Below are positions 11,813 through 23,714 of a stretch of 64,000 nt of DNA, piece after piece. Source of the stretch: Omphiscola glabra (Eukaryota > Mollusca > Gastropoda > Lymnaeidae); the NCBI GenBank assembly GCA_964017045.1, contig OZ024809.1:26528618-26592617 (forward strand). Direction: 5' to 3'. Under the pieces are notes generated by a model. It was not told the DNA's origin and did no database searches. It saw only the letters and a program-made list of their open reading frames with translations. The position numbers and the translations under genes are program-made. How positions within the stretch are numbered: position 1 is the first letter of the stretch; each line of letters begins with the position of its first letter.

Positions 11813-11989
11813 CAACCTGCAGATATTGCGTGAAAATAAGCATCTCCCATAAACAAAAAAACACTCGCTCACATTCTCACAGGTGAATAATGTTGTGCTC
11901 ACTAGATTGATGGGCGCTCACGGCGTGGCTAATCCGCTAAGGTGACGGCTAAGACATCGCCTACCAGGTCTGATCCGGTGAGCGGAAAA
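11420..11989. other. No gene; short (TA)n(GA)n at 11777-11812
   Basis: AT-rich spacer with a compound TA/GA microsatellite and no recognised gene. Confidence 0.5.
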
Positions 11990-12292
11990 AACGTCACAGG
12001 AAAAAAAAAAAGGTCACGGAAAAAGTCACAAGGAAAAAATGTCACAGGAAAAAAAGTCACGGAAAAATGTCACAAAATTGGCTAGGAAAACAGTCACAGG
12101 GGGAAAAATGTCAAAGTAAAAAAGGTCACGGAAAAAAGTCACAGGGAAAAAATGTCAAAGTAAAAAAGGTCACGGAAAAAAGTCACAGGGCAAAAATGTC
12201 CAAGTAAAAAAGGTCACGAAAAAAAGTCAAAAAATGTGGCTAGGAACAAAGTCACAGGGAAAAAATGTCAAAGGAAAAAAAAAGGCAGAGAA
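11990..12292. repeat. Imperfect A-rich GTCAC tandem repeat
   Basis: GGTCACGGAAAAA, GTCACAGGGAAAAA and TGTCAAAGTAAAAA alternate with a basic period of ~15-18 bp. A longer unit with TGGCTAGGAA appears near 12078 and 12237. Confidence 0.85.
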
Positions 12293-13140
12293 AACATCAG
12301 CCATCAGATATCGTTAATAAATCATGTTTAATTTCTGTGTATCTTTCGTTTCGACCACACTCACTTGGTGACAATAATGAGTTTTAGTGTGATCACAGGT
12401 ATGTGATTGTACAAGAGCCGGGTGGGGGGGATAGTGTCTTTACAAGATTGGGGAACAAAAGAATGGTTATATCGTTCTGTCCAAAGCCAAATTGACCCCT
12501 CCCCCCTTATTACTGTTGACCACAGTGAGGCCAAGGCTGCTTTGTCTGAATTGCATTATTAGTAAACTAGTACTACAATGCAAAGTTCCTTGCTTAATTT
12601 TGATTCCTTGACTATGTGAGATGTGTCGGATGAGATCAGACGCGAGAATCCAATGATGACCAATCACCTACTACCATTTATTGTTATTCCATCTATAATA
12701 TAGTTCTTGTTTATTGGTTCTATACATAACAATGTAAATAGTTTTGAATAAAGCATGTAATTAAGTGTGTGATTATAATTTGTATAAATAATACCAATAA
12801 CACTCACCCGCATGTGTAACTGAGTAATAATAAATCATATTATTAAATTGGTGAATTATAATCTTTACATATAATATACATTCATATTTAATCCCAAGCG
12901 AGATTCAAAACACGACCCGAAAAAGCTGCTGCTATTTTCAATTTACTGTTTTTCAGTAAATAAACATATACATATGGACTTACAAATATAAGTTTGTTGT
13001 TTTTTTCAAAGGTAGTTGATTATTGACAAAATGGAGTCTAGTCTGAACAATGTATAAAACATAAATCCGCCCTAGGTTTCGTAATAATAAATGAAATAAA
13101 ACGTATGGTTACTATAAATCTGACGATCGCTTAACTTATA

Positions 13141-13180
<40 letters not shown>

Positions 13181-13765
13181 ATGTTGGGGAGAAAAGAGAA
13201 ATAGGTAAGTTTTGCTTTCATAGCATGATTATCATTGGCCAAGGCCGCCATTTTGCAATGTAAACATGGATTGGATGACGTTGCTATGTAATACCGAAAG
13301 GAAGTATCCATTTTTTTTAAAGTATACTATTTTTTTGGTTAAATTTATTATAGGTTCTGCTTAATTCTCCCTACTTAACTTTATGGAATTAAGTTTAGAA
13401 AGAAGAAGTAGGAATAAGTAACGCGAAGATAATGGGAAAAGTTGGAGGTGTCCAAGGGCAAGTTACTCTGTTTGGCATAACTTTGGACGAACCACAGACG
13501 CCTATTCAAAAATTTAAAAAATTAGAGAGTAGTCATTTATTACCGATGATGACGTCATCGCAGTGCCGTTTTTAAAAGAGAGAAAATGATGCAATGAGGC
13601 CCACACTGGAAGATGATTGAGTTGGAACGCTAAAAGTTTTCTGAGACCGAGAGTGGTAATCAAATGATTATGTGAATCTCAGCAAGTCTTTCATCACAGC
13701 TCTCCCGGACTGTGCTCAGACCCGTTGTAATGTTGAGATGTAAGTCAGGAATGATCCTAATGAGA
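12293..13765. other. No gene; AT-rich spacer with (TA)n
   Basis: Positions 13138-13180 hold a (TA)n microsatellite. Positions 13235-13260 carry ATTGGCCAAGGCCGCCATTT, which combines a CCAAT-like and a YY1-like motif. No coding sequence was recognised. Confidence 0.45.
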
Positions 13766-14147
13766 CAGCGGCTCTCATCCTGTGGGTCGCGACTTCCTTG
13801 GGGTTAGTGAGGTCGAACGACCCTTTCCAAGAGGTCGTCTAAGACTAAGACCATCGGAAATCACATATACTCTACAGTTATGAAGTAGCAACGAAAATAA
13901 TGTTGTGTTTGGGGATCGCCAAAATATGAGGAACTGTATTAAACGGTCGCGGCATTAAGAAGGTTGAGAACCTGTGGGTCGCGACTTCTTTGAGGTTCGA
14001 ACGAACCTTACACAGGGGTCGCCTAAGCCCATCAGAAAAGACATATTTATGAAGTAACAACGAAAATAATTTTTATGGTTAGGGGGTCACCACAACATAA
14101 GGAAATGCATTAAAGACCCGCGGCATTAGGAAGTTTGAGAACAACTG
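13766..14147 (+). mobile_element. Two SPIN-like hAT copies fused head to tail
   Basis: The first copy runs from CAGCGGCTCTCATCCTGTGG to about 13971 (AAGGTTGAGAACC). The second begins there without its own CAGCGGTTCTC, with CTGTGGGTCGCGACTTC, and ends GTTTGAGAACAACTG at 14147. Both carry GAAGTA(G/A)CAACGAAAATAAT and the GTCGCGGCATTA/CCGCGGCATTA end block. The shared GAGAACC junction suggests recombination between terminal motifs or tandem insertion. Flanks CCTAATGA and CTTAAGGA match 6/8 only if two bases next to the left end are ignored, so the duplication is unconvincing. Confidence 0.85.
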
Positions 14148-15076
14148 CTTAAGGACATTACGGTTTCTGTCTCTTAAAAATAAAAAGCAACAGTGCACAC
14201 TTTTTCAATTACATCTTTTATTTTCAGACACGTATGACAACCCCGACTAATAATTATGTTACATCTATGTCAGTGTAGCCAAAGCTACCTGCTTGATGGA
14301 AGAGCTTAAAAGACGGCGACTTAGAAGCATTCAGACATTAGCGCGGGTCGTGCCCATCATAATCTCCGTGAAAGCTTTGCCGCTGTTAGGATAACTGGCT
14401 TATCGCGAGAGTATCATTGCTCATTCTACAGGAGTTAAACATGTGTTTTACGTCTTATTCAGTCCTAAGTTCAGGGATGATCAACCTTTTTTCATGGCTG
14501 CGGTCCCACCGAAAACATACTTTACAAAGGAATTGATAAAATCATTGGCATGCGTTCTTTAAGACATGTATGACGGACCGTTAAAAATATGGAGAATTTA
14601 ATATCTTTTTTTTAGAGTATGGTGTTAATGACCTTTCCAACGTTACGGCTTCCAAATGTTACAGCCTCTAAAGTTACAGCCTTCATACGTCACGGACTAC
14701 TGTCGTTGTCTAGGGTCTCTTCTCTAGGTCCATTCAATGACACAATTAAGTCCACAATAAGTCCTCATAGTTTCATAAATCAGTTCTTTATTCACTTTGT
14801 ACAAAACATCGTCCCATCCAGGGTCACTCCACACACATCAAGTCTTCAACAGCAATTCTCTATCATTCCTCTGTCATCTCTAGCAATCTCTCGATCTCCC
14901 GGTCTCTCTACCGGTCTATCTCCAGCTAATCAACACCGTCCTTTTATATCCACTCACACGTTTATTAATATTTCCCTCTCAACCAATGACCATTCAGCAA
15001 CATTAACACAATTCATAACACAACTCATGCACCCAAAAAGTGTTCACACTAATAACAATGATTCTCACATTCAAAC
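14148..15076. other. No gene; possible old hAT end at 14472
   Basis: At 14472 the sequence CAGGGATGATCAACCTTTTT resembles a hAT-type terminus, but no matching right end or duplication was found. The open frame at 14619-15185 has a skewed Ser/Thr/His composition and runs into a tandem repeat. I do not consider it a gene. Confidence 0.35.
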
Positions 15077-15176
15077 TCTCACCATGTATGGACAACCTTT
15101 CATATCACTCTCACCATGTATGGACAACCTTTCATATCACTCTCACCATGTATGGACAACCTTTCATACCAAGATA
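15077..15176. repeat. 32-bp tandem repeat, 3 copies
   Basis: CTCACCATGTATGGACAACC followed by TTTCATATCACT occurs three times. Confidence 0.92.
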
Positions 15177-15917
15177 TCACACTAACAAATCATGTTCACA
15201 GCATATGGCTCGTTCCAAAACAGTCCATAATAAAAGACAAGAATACGATACTCCAACCAGGGCTAATTACAATTAATACGTTTTAATGTGCTAATTACAA
15301 TGAATTACAAAAGCATGAGAATATGTTTTAAAACTATTGACTTACAGTTTGGCTGGTGCCGGTACTGTGTTAATAAAAATACAATGAGCAAAAGTTGTAC
15401 AATGAGGAAAAGAAAATCTACACACAACAAAGCAGTTTCTAGTAGTACAATAATAACACACGCTTCAAGTCTCGTGATAAATGATCTCTCTCTCTCTCTC
15501 TCTCTCTCCTTGCTTCAATCTTCAGCCTTATTATATATATAGTCAGTTCCTGTCAGATCATTCCAGAAAACAGAATACGCATTGTAACTGCTTCCCGCGT
15601 ACTCCAGATTATACGACAATATTCGACTGGAACTGACTATACTAAGCTTGTTGTAAACAAGGTTAAAAGGGAGACTATTATTTCGCTAGCCACACACCAA
15701 AGCGGCATCGAGTGTGCTGACTACAAGCGGTCATTCACGGGGAAAGCGTGCATCAAAACACGTCAACTACATAACACATGTTTATTAATAGATTTTTAAA
15801 TAGTTTGTTCCTCAATTCCTGATGAAATAGAATTATGTATGTACTATCTTACAGATATGTGTTTTGGGATTAGAGCATCCGCCAAGCTTTGATAGATAAC
15901 TAAGACTTATTATACTA
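15177..15917. other. No gene; (CT)n at 15484-15508
   Basis: Spacer with a short CT microsatellite and no recognised coding sequence. Confidence 0.45.
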
Positions 15918-16130
15918 TCATCATCACTGGCGCTACTTAGCATGTAGGGACCTGGCCTTCTCCACCACAACCTTCCGTTTGGACATCATCATCAGTGGCG
16001 CTACAGAACATGTAGGGCCCTGGCCTGCTCCACCACACCCTTCCGTTCGGACATCATGATCAGTAGCGCTACAGACCGTGTAGGGCCCTGGCCTTCACCA
16101 CCACAGCCTCTCCCGTTCAGACATCATCAT
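15918..16130. repeat. ~69-bp tandem repeat, 3 copies
   Basis: The words GGCGCTAC, TGTAGGGCCCTGGCCT, CACCACA and CGTTCGGACATCAT recur three times at ~69-bp spacing. Confidence 0.88.
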
Positions 16131-16229
16131 CTAGGTTAACATGCGCACAATAGGAGTCTTAGACGCGTGAACTTGTACATACATCTATCAAACACTAGAC
16201 ATCACCTTCCAAATCCTCCTCACAGCGTT

Positions 16230-18041
16230 GTCTTACAACATGTCTCTGATTGTGTCAGTTGTTTTACACCATTTCTATAATTGTGTCAATTGTCTTACAC
16301 CATTTCTATAATTGTGTCAATTGTCTTACAACATTTCTATAATTGTGTCAATTGTCTTACCACATTTCTATAATTGTGTCAATTGTCTTACCACATTTCT
16401 ATAATTGTGTCAATTGTCTTACACCATTTCTATAATTGTGTCAATTGTCTTACCACATTTCTATAATTGTGTCAATTGTCTTACCACATTTCTATAATTG
16501 TGTCAATTGTCTTACCACATTTCTATAATTGTGTCAATTGTCTTACCACATTTCTATAATTGTGTCAATTGTCTTACCACATTTCTATAATTGTGTCAAT
16601 TGTCTTACCACATTTCTATAATTGTGTCAATTGTCTTACCACATTTCTATAATTGTGTCAATTGTCTTACCACATTTCTATAATTGTGTCAATTGTCTTA
16701 CCACATTTCTATAATTGTGTCAATTGTCTTACCACATTTCTATAATTGTGTCAATTGTCTTACCACATTTCTATAATTGTGTCAATTGTCTTACCACATT
16801 TCTATAATTGTGTCAATTGTCTTACCACATTTCTATAATTGTGTCAATTGTCTTACCACATTTCTATAATTGTGTCAATTGTCTTACCACATTTCTATAA
16901 TTGTGTCAATTGTCTTACCACATTTCTATAATTGTGTCAATTGTCTTACCACATTTCTATAATTGTGTCAATTGTCTTACCACATTTCTATAATTGTGTC
17001 AATTGTCTTACCACATTTCTATAATTGTGTCAATTGTCTTACCACATTTCTATAATTGTGTCAATTGTCTTACCACATTTCTATAATTGTGTCAATTGTC
17101 TTACCACATTTCTATAATTGTGTCAATTGTCTTACCACATTTCTATAATTGTGTCAATTGTCTTACCACATTTCTATAATTGTGTCAATTGTCTTACCAC
17201 ATTTCTATAATTGTGTCAATTGTCTTACCACATTTCTATAATTGTGTCAATTGTCTTACCACATTTCTATAATTGTGTCAATTGTCTTACCACATTTCTA
17301 TAATTGTGTCAATTGTCTTACCACATTTCTATAATTGTGTCAATTGTCTTACCACATTTCTATAATTGTGTCAATTGTCTTACCACATTTCTATAATTGT
17401 GTCAATTGTCTTACCACATTTCTATAATTGTGTCAATTGTCTTACCACATTTCTATAATTGTGTCAATTGTCTTACCACATTTCTATAATTGTGTCAATT
17501 GTCTTACCACATTTCTATAATTGTGTCAATTGTCTTACCACATTTCTATAATTGTGTCAATTGTCTTACCACATTTCTATAATTGTGTCAATTGTCTTAC
17601 CACATTTCTATAATTGTGTCAATTGTCTTACCACATTTCTATAATTGTGTCAATTGTCTTACCACATTTCTATAATTGTGTCAATTGTCTTACCACATTT
17701 CTATAATTGTGTCAATTGTCTTACCACATTTCTATAATTGTGTCAATTGTCTTACCACATTTCTATAATTGTGTCAATTGTCTTACCACATTTCTATAAT
17801 TGTGTCAATTGTCTTACCACATTTCTATAATTGTGTCAATTGTCTTACCACATTTCTATAATTGTGTCAATTGTCTTACCACATTTCTATAATTGTGTCA
17901 ATTGTCTTACCACATTTCTATAATTGTGTCAATTGTCTTACCACATTTCTATAATTGTGTCAATTGTCTTACCACATTTCTATAATTGTGTCAATTGTCT
18001 TACCACATTTCTATAATTGTGTCAATTGTCTTACCACATTT
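16230..18041. repeat. 31-bp minisatellite, about 58 nearly identical copies
   Basis: The unit reads CCACATTTCTATAATTGTGT followed by CAATTGTCTTA. After the first few variant units on the left (ACAACATGTCTCTGATTG, ACACCATT, ACAACATT), the copies appear identical through to an abrupt right edge at CATTTCCCAAATTC. Such uniformity implies recent amplification or strong homogenisation. A collapsed or artificially expanded assembly is possible. Confidence 0.97.
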
Positions 18042-18111
18042 CCCAAATTCTTTGAATAGTAGTTGTATATCTTTATTGCCATAAAATTTTCTTTGTATCA
18101 GCAATGACATT

Positions 18112-18160
18112 CTCCCCCCCCCCCCCCCCCAAAAACACACACACGCACACACACACACAG
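18112..18160. repeat. Poly-C run followed by CA repeat
   Basis: About 18 C followed by AAAAA and (CA)n with CG interruptions. Confidence 0.93.
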
Positions 18161-18195
18161 TAAAGATCCCGTTATCAAGACCCATTGAAACATAT

Positions 18196-18585
18196 TTATT
18201 TTGTGTCTTATCAAGGGGCACCTGTTTGTTGTACATAGTCCACTTATTTTGTGTCTTATCAAGGGGCACCTGTTTGTTGTACATAGTCCACTTATTTTGT
18301 GTCTTATCAAGGGGCACCTGTTTGTTGTACATAGCCCACTTATTTTGTGTCTTATCAAGGGGCACCTGTTTGTTGTACATAGTCCACTTATTTTGTGTCT
18401 TATCAAGGGGCACCTGTTTGTTGTACATAGCCCACTTATTTTGTGTCTTATCAAGGGGCACCTGTTTGTTGTACATAGCCCACTTATTTTGTGTCTTATC
18501 AAGGGGCACCTGTTTGTTGTACATAGTCCACTTATTTTGTGTCTTATCAAGGGGCACCTGTTTGTTGTACATAGTCCACTTATTT
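18196..18585. repeat. 48-bp tandem repeat, 8 copies
   Basis: TTATTTTGTGTCTTATCAAG, GGGCACCTGTTTGTTGTACA and TAG(T/C)CCAC make up the 48-bp unit. The only common difference between copies is T/C in the last word. The unit length is divisible by 3, so four frames stay open for 120-190 codons. On minus, one reads MYNKQVPLDKTQNKW(T/A) sixteen-residue repeats. That four frames are open at once argues against real coding. Confidence 0.96.
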
Positions 18586-19378
18586 TTGGTATATTGAGGA
18601 ACAATGCGGCAAAAATAACCGCAAGAGTGGCGTGCACAAGATCAACGAAGGGGTTCTCCTACTGTGTTACATAGTTACTTGTACCCCGGTCAAATGTTAT
18701 CTTTAGTAAACTTACACAATATAAAAAAGAGTTCCATCATGTCTGCTATGTCTTAAGTTTCAAACTAACCGCTCGGTTTAGCACTGAACGGCTGGCATCG
18801 CTAAACACAGTTCTATTAGTAAAATAGACCGTAAACAAAATCACCAACAACAAACAGGTTCAGGGTGCTTCAGAGAATCAAAAGTTGAAACGGAAGACTG
18901 GATATTTTAAAGGCTCTACTGAATTTCTTCAAACGAGAGTGACGTTATCACGATTAGGACTTTTACGATTATTCCCCCAAACATGCCCTCCCTCTGTCTC
19001 ACCCCCATCTGACAGTACCCCCCATCCCCCGGCGCCGTCTGCCCTCCCCCCCCCCTTTTTTTTTCGCGGTCTGCTCATCAACTATTTTTTGATTTGTGAA
19101 GGACAACGCAGGCGTGTTTAATTGCTAAGTATTAAAGTGACCAATCAAAAGTATTTTTTTAAAGAGTTCAAATAAAGACTTCAACAAGGGAAGACATCCA
19201 TAATTTACACGTCACCTACGTCCAAGAAATAGTTGAGTTTATTATTTGGGTCAGTTTGGGGCCTCTTGTGGAAGAGAGCCTCGTACTCCCATCCTCCCCC
19301 CCCCCCGCCCGAAATCACCACCCTTTTTTCCATTATTGTTACACATCTCTTACTTTTAATGATAAAAATTATGTAGAG
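18586..19378. other. No gene seen
   Basis: Includes poly-C/poly-T (19045-19065) and a C-run at 19297-19306. No recognised gene. Confidence 0.4.
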
Positions 19379-19859
19379 TAGAGATCGACAGAATTTCAGC
19401 TTCGGTTTCGGCGCCGAAAGTTTCCATTTGTTCAATTTCGGCCTAGTTTCGGCTGAAACCGAAAAGTTAACTTTTGGGTTAAATTTCGGTTTCGGCCGAA
19501 AGGGATTGAGACTTTCGGCTATACTTTTTAATTCAAATGTTAAAAAACAAATATTTATTATATGTTTATTTATTAATATTCACGATGGTATCATTTTGTA
19601 TAAAAAGAATATAAATATTGATACTTTCCCCACATCATTTTTCGATATATGCAGAACGTATAAATGAACGAATTTCAAAATATCTAAATATTTCGGTTTC
19701 GGCCGAACGTCTCGTTAAGCTTTTGGTTTCGGCTTCGTTTCGGGCGAAACTCTCGTTAAGCTTTTGGTTTCGGCTTCGGTTTCGGCTGAAAGTCATTTTA
19801 ACCTTAGGCCTAGTTTCGGTTTCGGCCAAAATAAGAAAATCACTTTCGGTTGGTCTCTG
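19379..19859. mobile_element. TTTCGG-rich block, possible hAT-type MITE
   Basis: The words TTTCGGTTTCGGC and TTTCGGCCGAAA recur at both ends of the block on both strands. The block starts TAGAGATCGACAGAATTTC and ends GAAAATCACTTTCGGTTGG followed by TCTCTG, so the outermost ~10 bases are loosely inverted. No flanking 8-bp duplication is visible (ATGTAGAG versus CATAACGT). An AT-rich interior separates two motif clusters. Confidence 0.5.
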
Positions 19860-20123
19860 CATAACGTTACTTGATTAGGTCTTTTTTTACAGCTAAGATT
19901 CCTAGCTTATCTTGGCTTTGAAAAAAATATTTGGGATGGGTGTGTGCATATATTAAAAGGTTCAAACACTGTATTTAAAAAAAAAAAAATTATAATCTTT
20001 AATCAACTGTACTGAAATAATCGTTAGGTTCTTTTTCAAAATTTCTGATTTTTTTTTTATATGGGAGATTTCTGCTGCCAATGATTTTGTTTTGAATTTG
20101 ATTTAATGTATTTTTGGAGTAGG

Positions 20124-20837
<714 letters not shown>

Positions 20838-21514
20838 TTCGCACAAAGCAATGTTTTCTAAGTAATTTATAACCATGACAATTGTTGACCGTTGAATCCA
20901 CACCTTACCCGTTTATCTGCTTCATATTACAATTCATACTTATGATCTTATTGGAATTATCTTATTTGTTATTGGGCCAATACTGACTGGGCGTAGTTGT
21001 TATTGTTCCCATATCATTTCGGCTTGGTTGTTTTTGGACCAGTGTAAAATTGGGCGTAGTTGTTTTTGGGCCCAAATAACGTGGGCGTCGATTATTGTGA
21101 TCACTGGTTCTAAGAATAGATCGCTTCATTGAATGAAATATCAAAAGACCGTTTTAAAATCGTATGCATCTCTACTCTTTAGTTACAATGTAAAAAATAT
21201 ATGGAATATATATATATATATGATTGTGCTTATGTTGTTACTTTGGAATGCTAAGACTGAAGGTACCTAGCGCTCATGGGTTGAGATCACTCGTTGAACT
21301 TTCTTTTTTTACCCTACCCCCCATCCCATGTAGCTGAATAGCGCACTATTGATTCTGTTCCCGCCTACAAGTTGTAACCTTACATAAGACAATTTTTATG
21401 TCACGCCTTACTTACTCATAGAAACTATACCGTGTCGGGCTGAATTGATCAAATATTGACATCTTTATCGATAATCGTTTTGTGGCTTGATGTCCTATAA
21501 CTTCATTGACAGTG
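20838..21514. other. No gene seen
   Basis: Contains two or three diverged copies of GGGCGTAGTTGTT around 20990-21090. No gene was recognised. Confidence 0.4.
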
Positions 21515-21795
21515 GCGATATATAGGCGATGTATTATAGGCGAAATATAGGCGATATTTAGGCGATGATTGGGCGATGTATAGGCGATATAAAGGCGATG
21601 TATAGGCGATGTAAAGGGGATATATAGGCGATATATAGGCTATGTATAAGCGATGTTTATGTGATATATTGCCCATATATAGACGATATATTGGCAATAT
21701 ATAGACACTATGTAGGCGATATATATGGCGATATATATGCGATATATATGCAATATATAACGATATATAGGCGATATGTAGGCGATGTATAGGCA
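21515..21795. repeat. ~12-bp GCGATATATAGG tandem repeat, about 23 copies
   Basis: GGCGATATATAG and GGCGATGTATAG variants follow each other throughout. Period varies between 10 and 13 bp. Confidence 0.9.
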
Positions 21796-22379
21796 TATTG
21801 TACAATACGTGTCTATAGATTTCTCAGATTAAACTAACTGTTAAATTACGTTGATTGAACTAACGGATGTTATAGAAATTAACAACATCACCAATGCTCT
21901 CAGTGGATCAGAGGTCCCTTAGCAAAATAAATGAAAATGGCCTCATTAGAGGGGTCGAGTTCATAAAATAAACTCTTTCTGCATGTAAACTTTTTTTATA
22001 ATTTCAAGTTTTCATACAAGTACGGGCAAGATTCTTATTGCCTCTAAGAAGATTGCATTGCCTCGTGCAGCTTTCCGCTGCGTGCCTCCTTCAAAATCTG
22101 TGCTGACAAAATGACAATACACGTAAATTGTTTTAAAGCGTAGATATCTCTGTGTTCGTCCTTGGTGTCAGAATCTATACACCGCAATAAATGTATCAAA
22201 ACCTGCAACCTGTCTGCATTACACTAACCAACAAAAAGTCTTTTGTGAAAGTGTCCTCATCGTAAACATCTTGATTGATATTAACAGATTTGACGGTTTA
22301 AATATGTGTGGAATAGTTGACCACACTTTAAAACCATATGCGGAAAAGTTGTGCTTGACAAAAGTCAACAGTAGCACAA
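21796..22379. other. No gene seen
   Basis: AT-rich spacer with no recognised feature. Confidence 0.4.
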
Positions 22380-22495
22380 AACGGCACTATGTGATAGCAT
22401 GCACTATCAAACAAATCACACGGTACTATTTGATACCATGCACTATCAAGCATAATCACACGGCACTATGTGACAGCATGCACTATCAAACATAT
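22380..22495. repeat. ~39-bp tandem repeat, 3 copies
   Basis: CGGCACTATGTGATAGCATG followed by CACTATCAAACAAATCACA occurs three times, with variation in the TGATA/TGACA word. Confidence 0.85.
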
Positions 22496-22639
22496 CAAAT
22501 ACAAGGCTCAGGATATGCCAGATATTTGTTATTCATCCCCAAAACACTGCCAAAACAACATTTTGGCCAGAAAATCTGATATGCCGCTTTGGTAGTGATT
22601 GGTTTCTCCCCCCCCCCCCCCCGAAAGGTACTCCTATGA

Positions 22640-23135
22640 GTCAGACATTTCTTGTATGCACCCACTTTAAAGATTGCACGCCCGCACGTTCACCTATTTC
22701 CCACAATGCCGCACGCGCCTTGACATCAACCGTATGGCGACCGACTCACAAACGCGCGCCACAAATACGACGCTACTCTCTAAACAAAAGGTTTTCTGCT
22801 CGCCTTGATCGAGAACACTTTCTAAATTTAGACCTTCCCCAATTCCCCCCGGTACGGAATTCCTATCCCAGATTTAGCAGCGCAGTGGCCAGGGGTGAGC
22901 GCTCTTTTTATACAGCGTCCAGATATAGCACCATCGTTTAGCGACCATCTTGTCTTCCCGCTTGACGTCTGCAAGTGACGCACGTAGTCGCACATGGCCA
23001 AACATCGTCGTGAGGGGCGAGAGCGAGGCTGAAACATTTTTGCCCTTACAGGTGGGTGAAAGGATTCCTTGGTGCATTGTGAGTAGCACCGTGCGGTACA
23101 TTGATTGCATCACCGCCACGCGCGGTGCTGTTGGG
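22640..23135. promoter_or_regulatory. CpG-rich segment with promoter-like motifs (putative)
   Basis: This stretch is visibly richer in CpG than its AT-rich surroundings (for example GCCCGCACG, CCGCACGCGCC, ACAAACGCGCGCC, GACGCACGTAGTCGCAC). It contains TTTCCCACAATGCCG near 22694, similar to the ZNF143/Staf core, and GCGACCATCTTG near 22940, whose complement resembles the YY1 core AAGATGGTCGC. TTTTTATA occurs near 22910. No adjoining exon was identified. The motif matches are by eye and could be chance. Confidence 0.3.
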
Positions 23136-23504
23136 GGGGGCGGGGGAGGGGTGAAAACAACTTCTTATTGAATGAACAATGCCAGTCGATACCGGGGGGA
23201 TCTCAAAGAGTATTATTTGGCACCCCGAATCTCCCAGATACTCTCCTGGGTACCCTAAAAGATTCCATTAACAAAACTGACTTATTTAATTATATGAAAT
23301 AAAGTAAGCATGTTGATGCTTTTGTTGTGAGCATAGATTGAGGCCATGAGATATGAGAAGAGTGTTCAATGATAGCGTCAGAGTCCCAACAAAACTTATG
23401 ACGTCTACACAGGACTTTTGTTTCCTTTGAGCGTTTCTATGTTCAATGAATTGTCAATGGCGTGAAAGTACGACGACTTAATGGTAGGCCCAAGAAAATA
23501 AACA

Positions 23505-23625
23505 AGAGGGAAAGAACCAGTGAGAAAGAACCAGAGGGAAAGAACCAGAGGGAAAAACCAGAGAGAACGAACCAGAGAGAAAGAACCAAAGAGAAAGAAC
23601 CAGAGGGAAAGAACATGAGGGAAAG
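23505..23625. repeat. 14-bp purine-rich tandem repeat, about 8 copies
   Basis: The unit is AAAGAACCAGAGGG with small variants. Confidence 0.88.
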
Positions 23626-23714
23626 ACGAGGATTTTTTTAAAAAAAACGAGGTACAATTATAATTAACTTCGCATCGTCTACTAAACATCACGCCATCTG
23701 AGAAAATACAGGAC

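Noticed and set aside
14619..15185. 188-residue Ser/Thr/His-rich plus ORF
   Set aside because: It runs into the 32-bp tandem repeat, has a biased composition, and shows no known domain.
16230..18041. CRISPR-like array
   Set aside because: Units are head-to-tail with no unique spacers, in a eukaryotic sequence with no cas genes.
19379..19859. Confident TIR element call for the TTTCGG-rich block
   Set aside because: The ends are only loosely inverted and the flanks show no target duplication, so it is listed at low confidence only.
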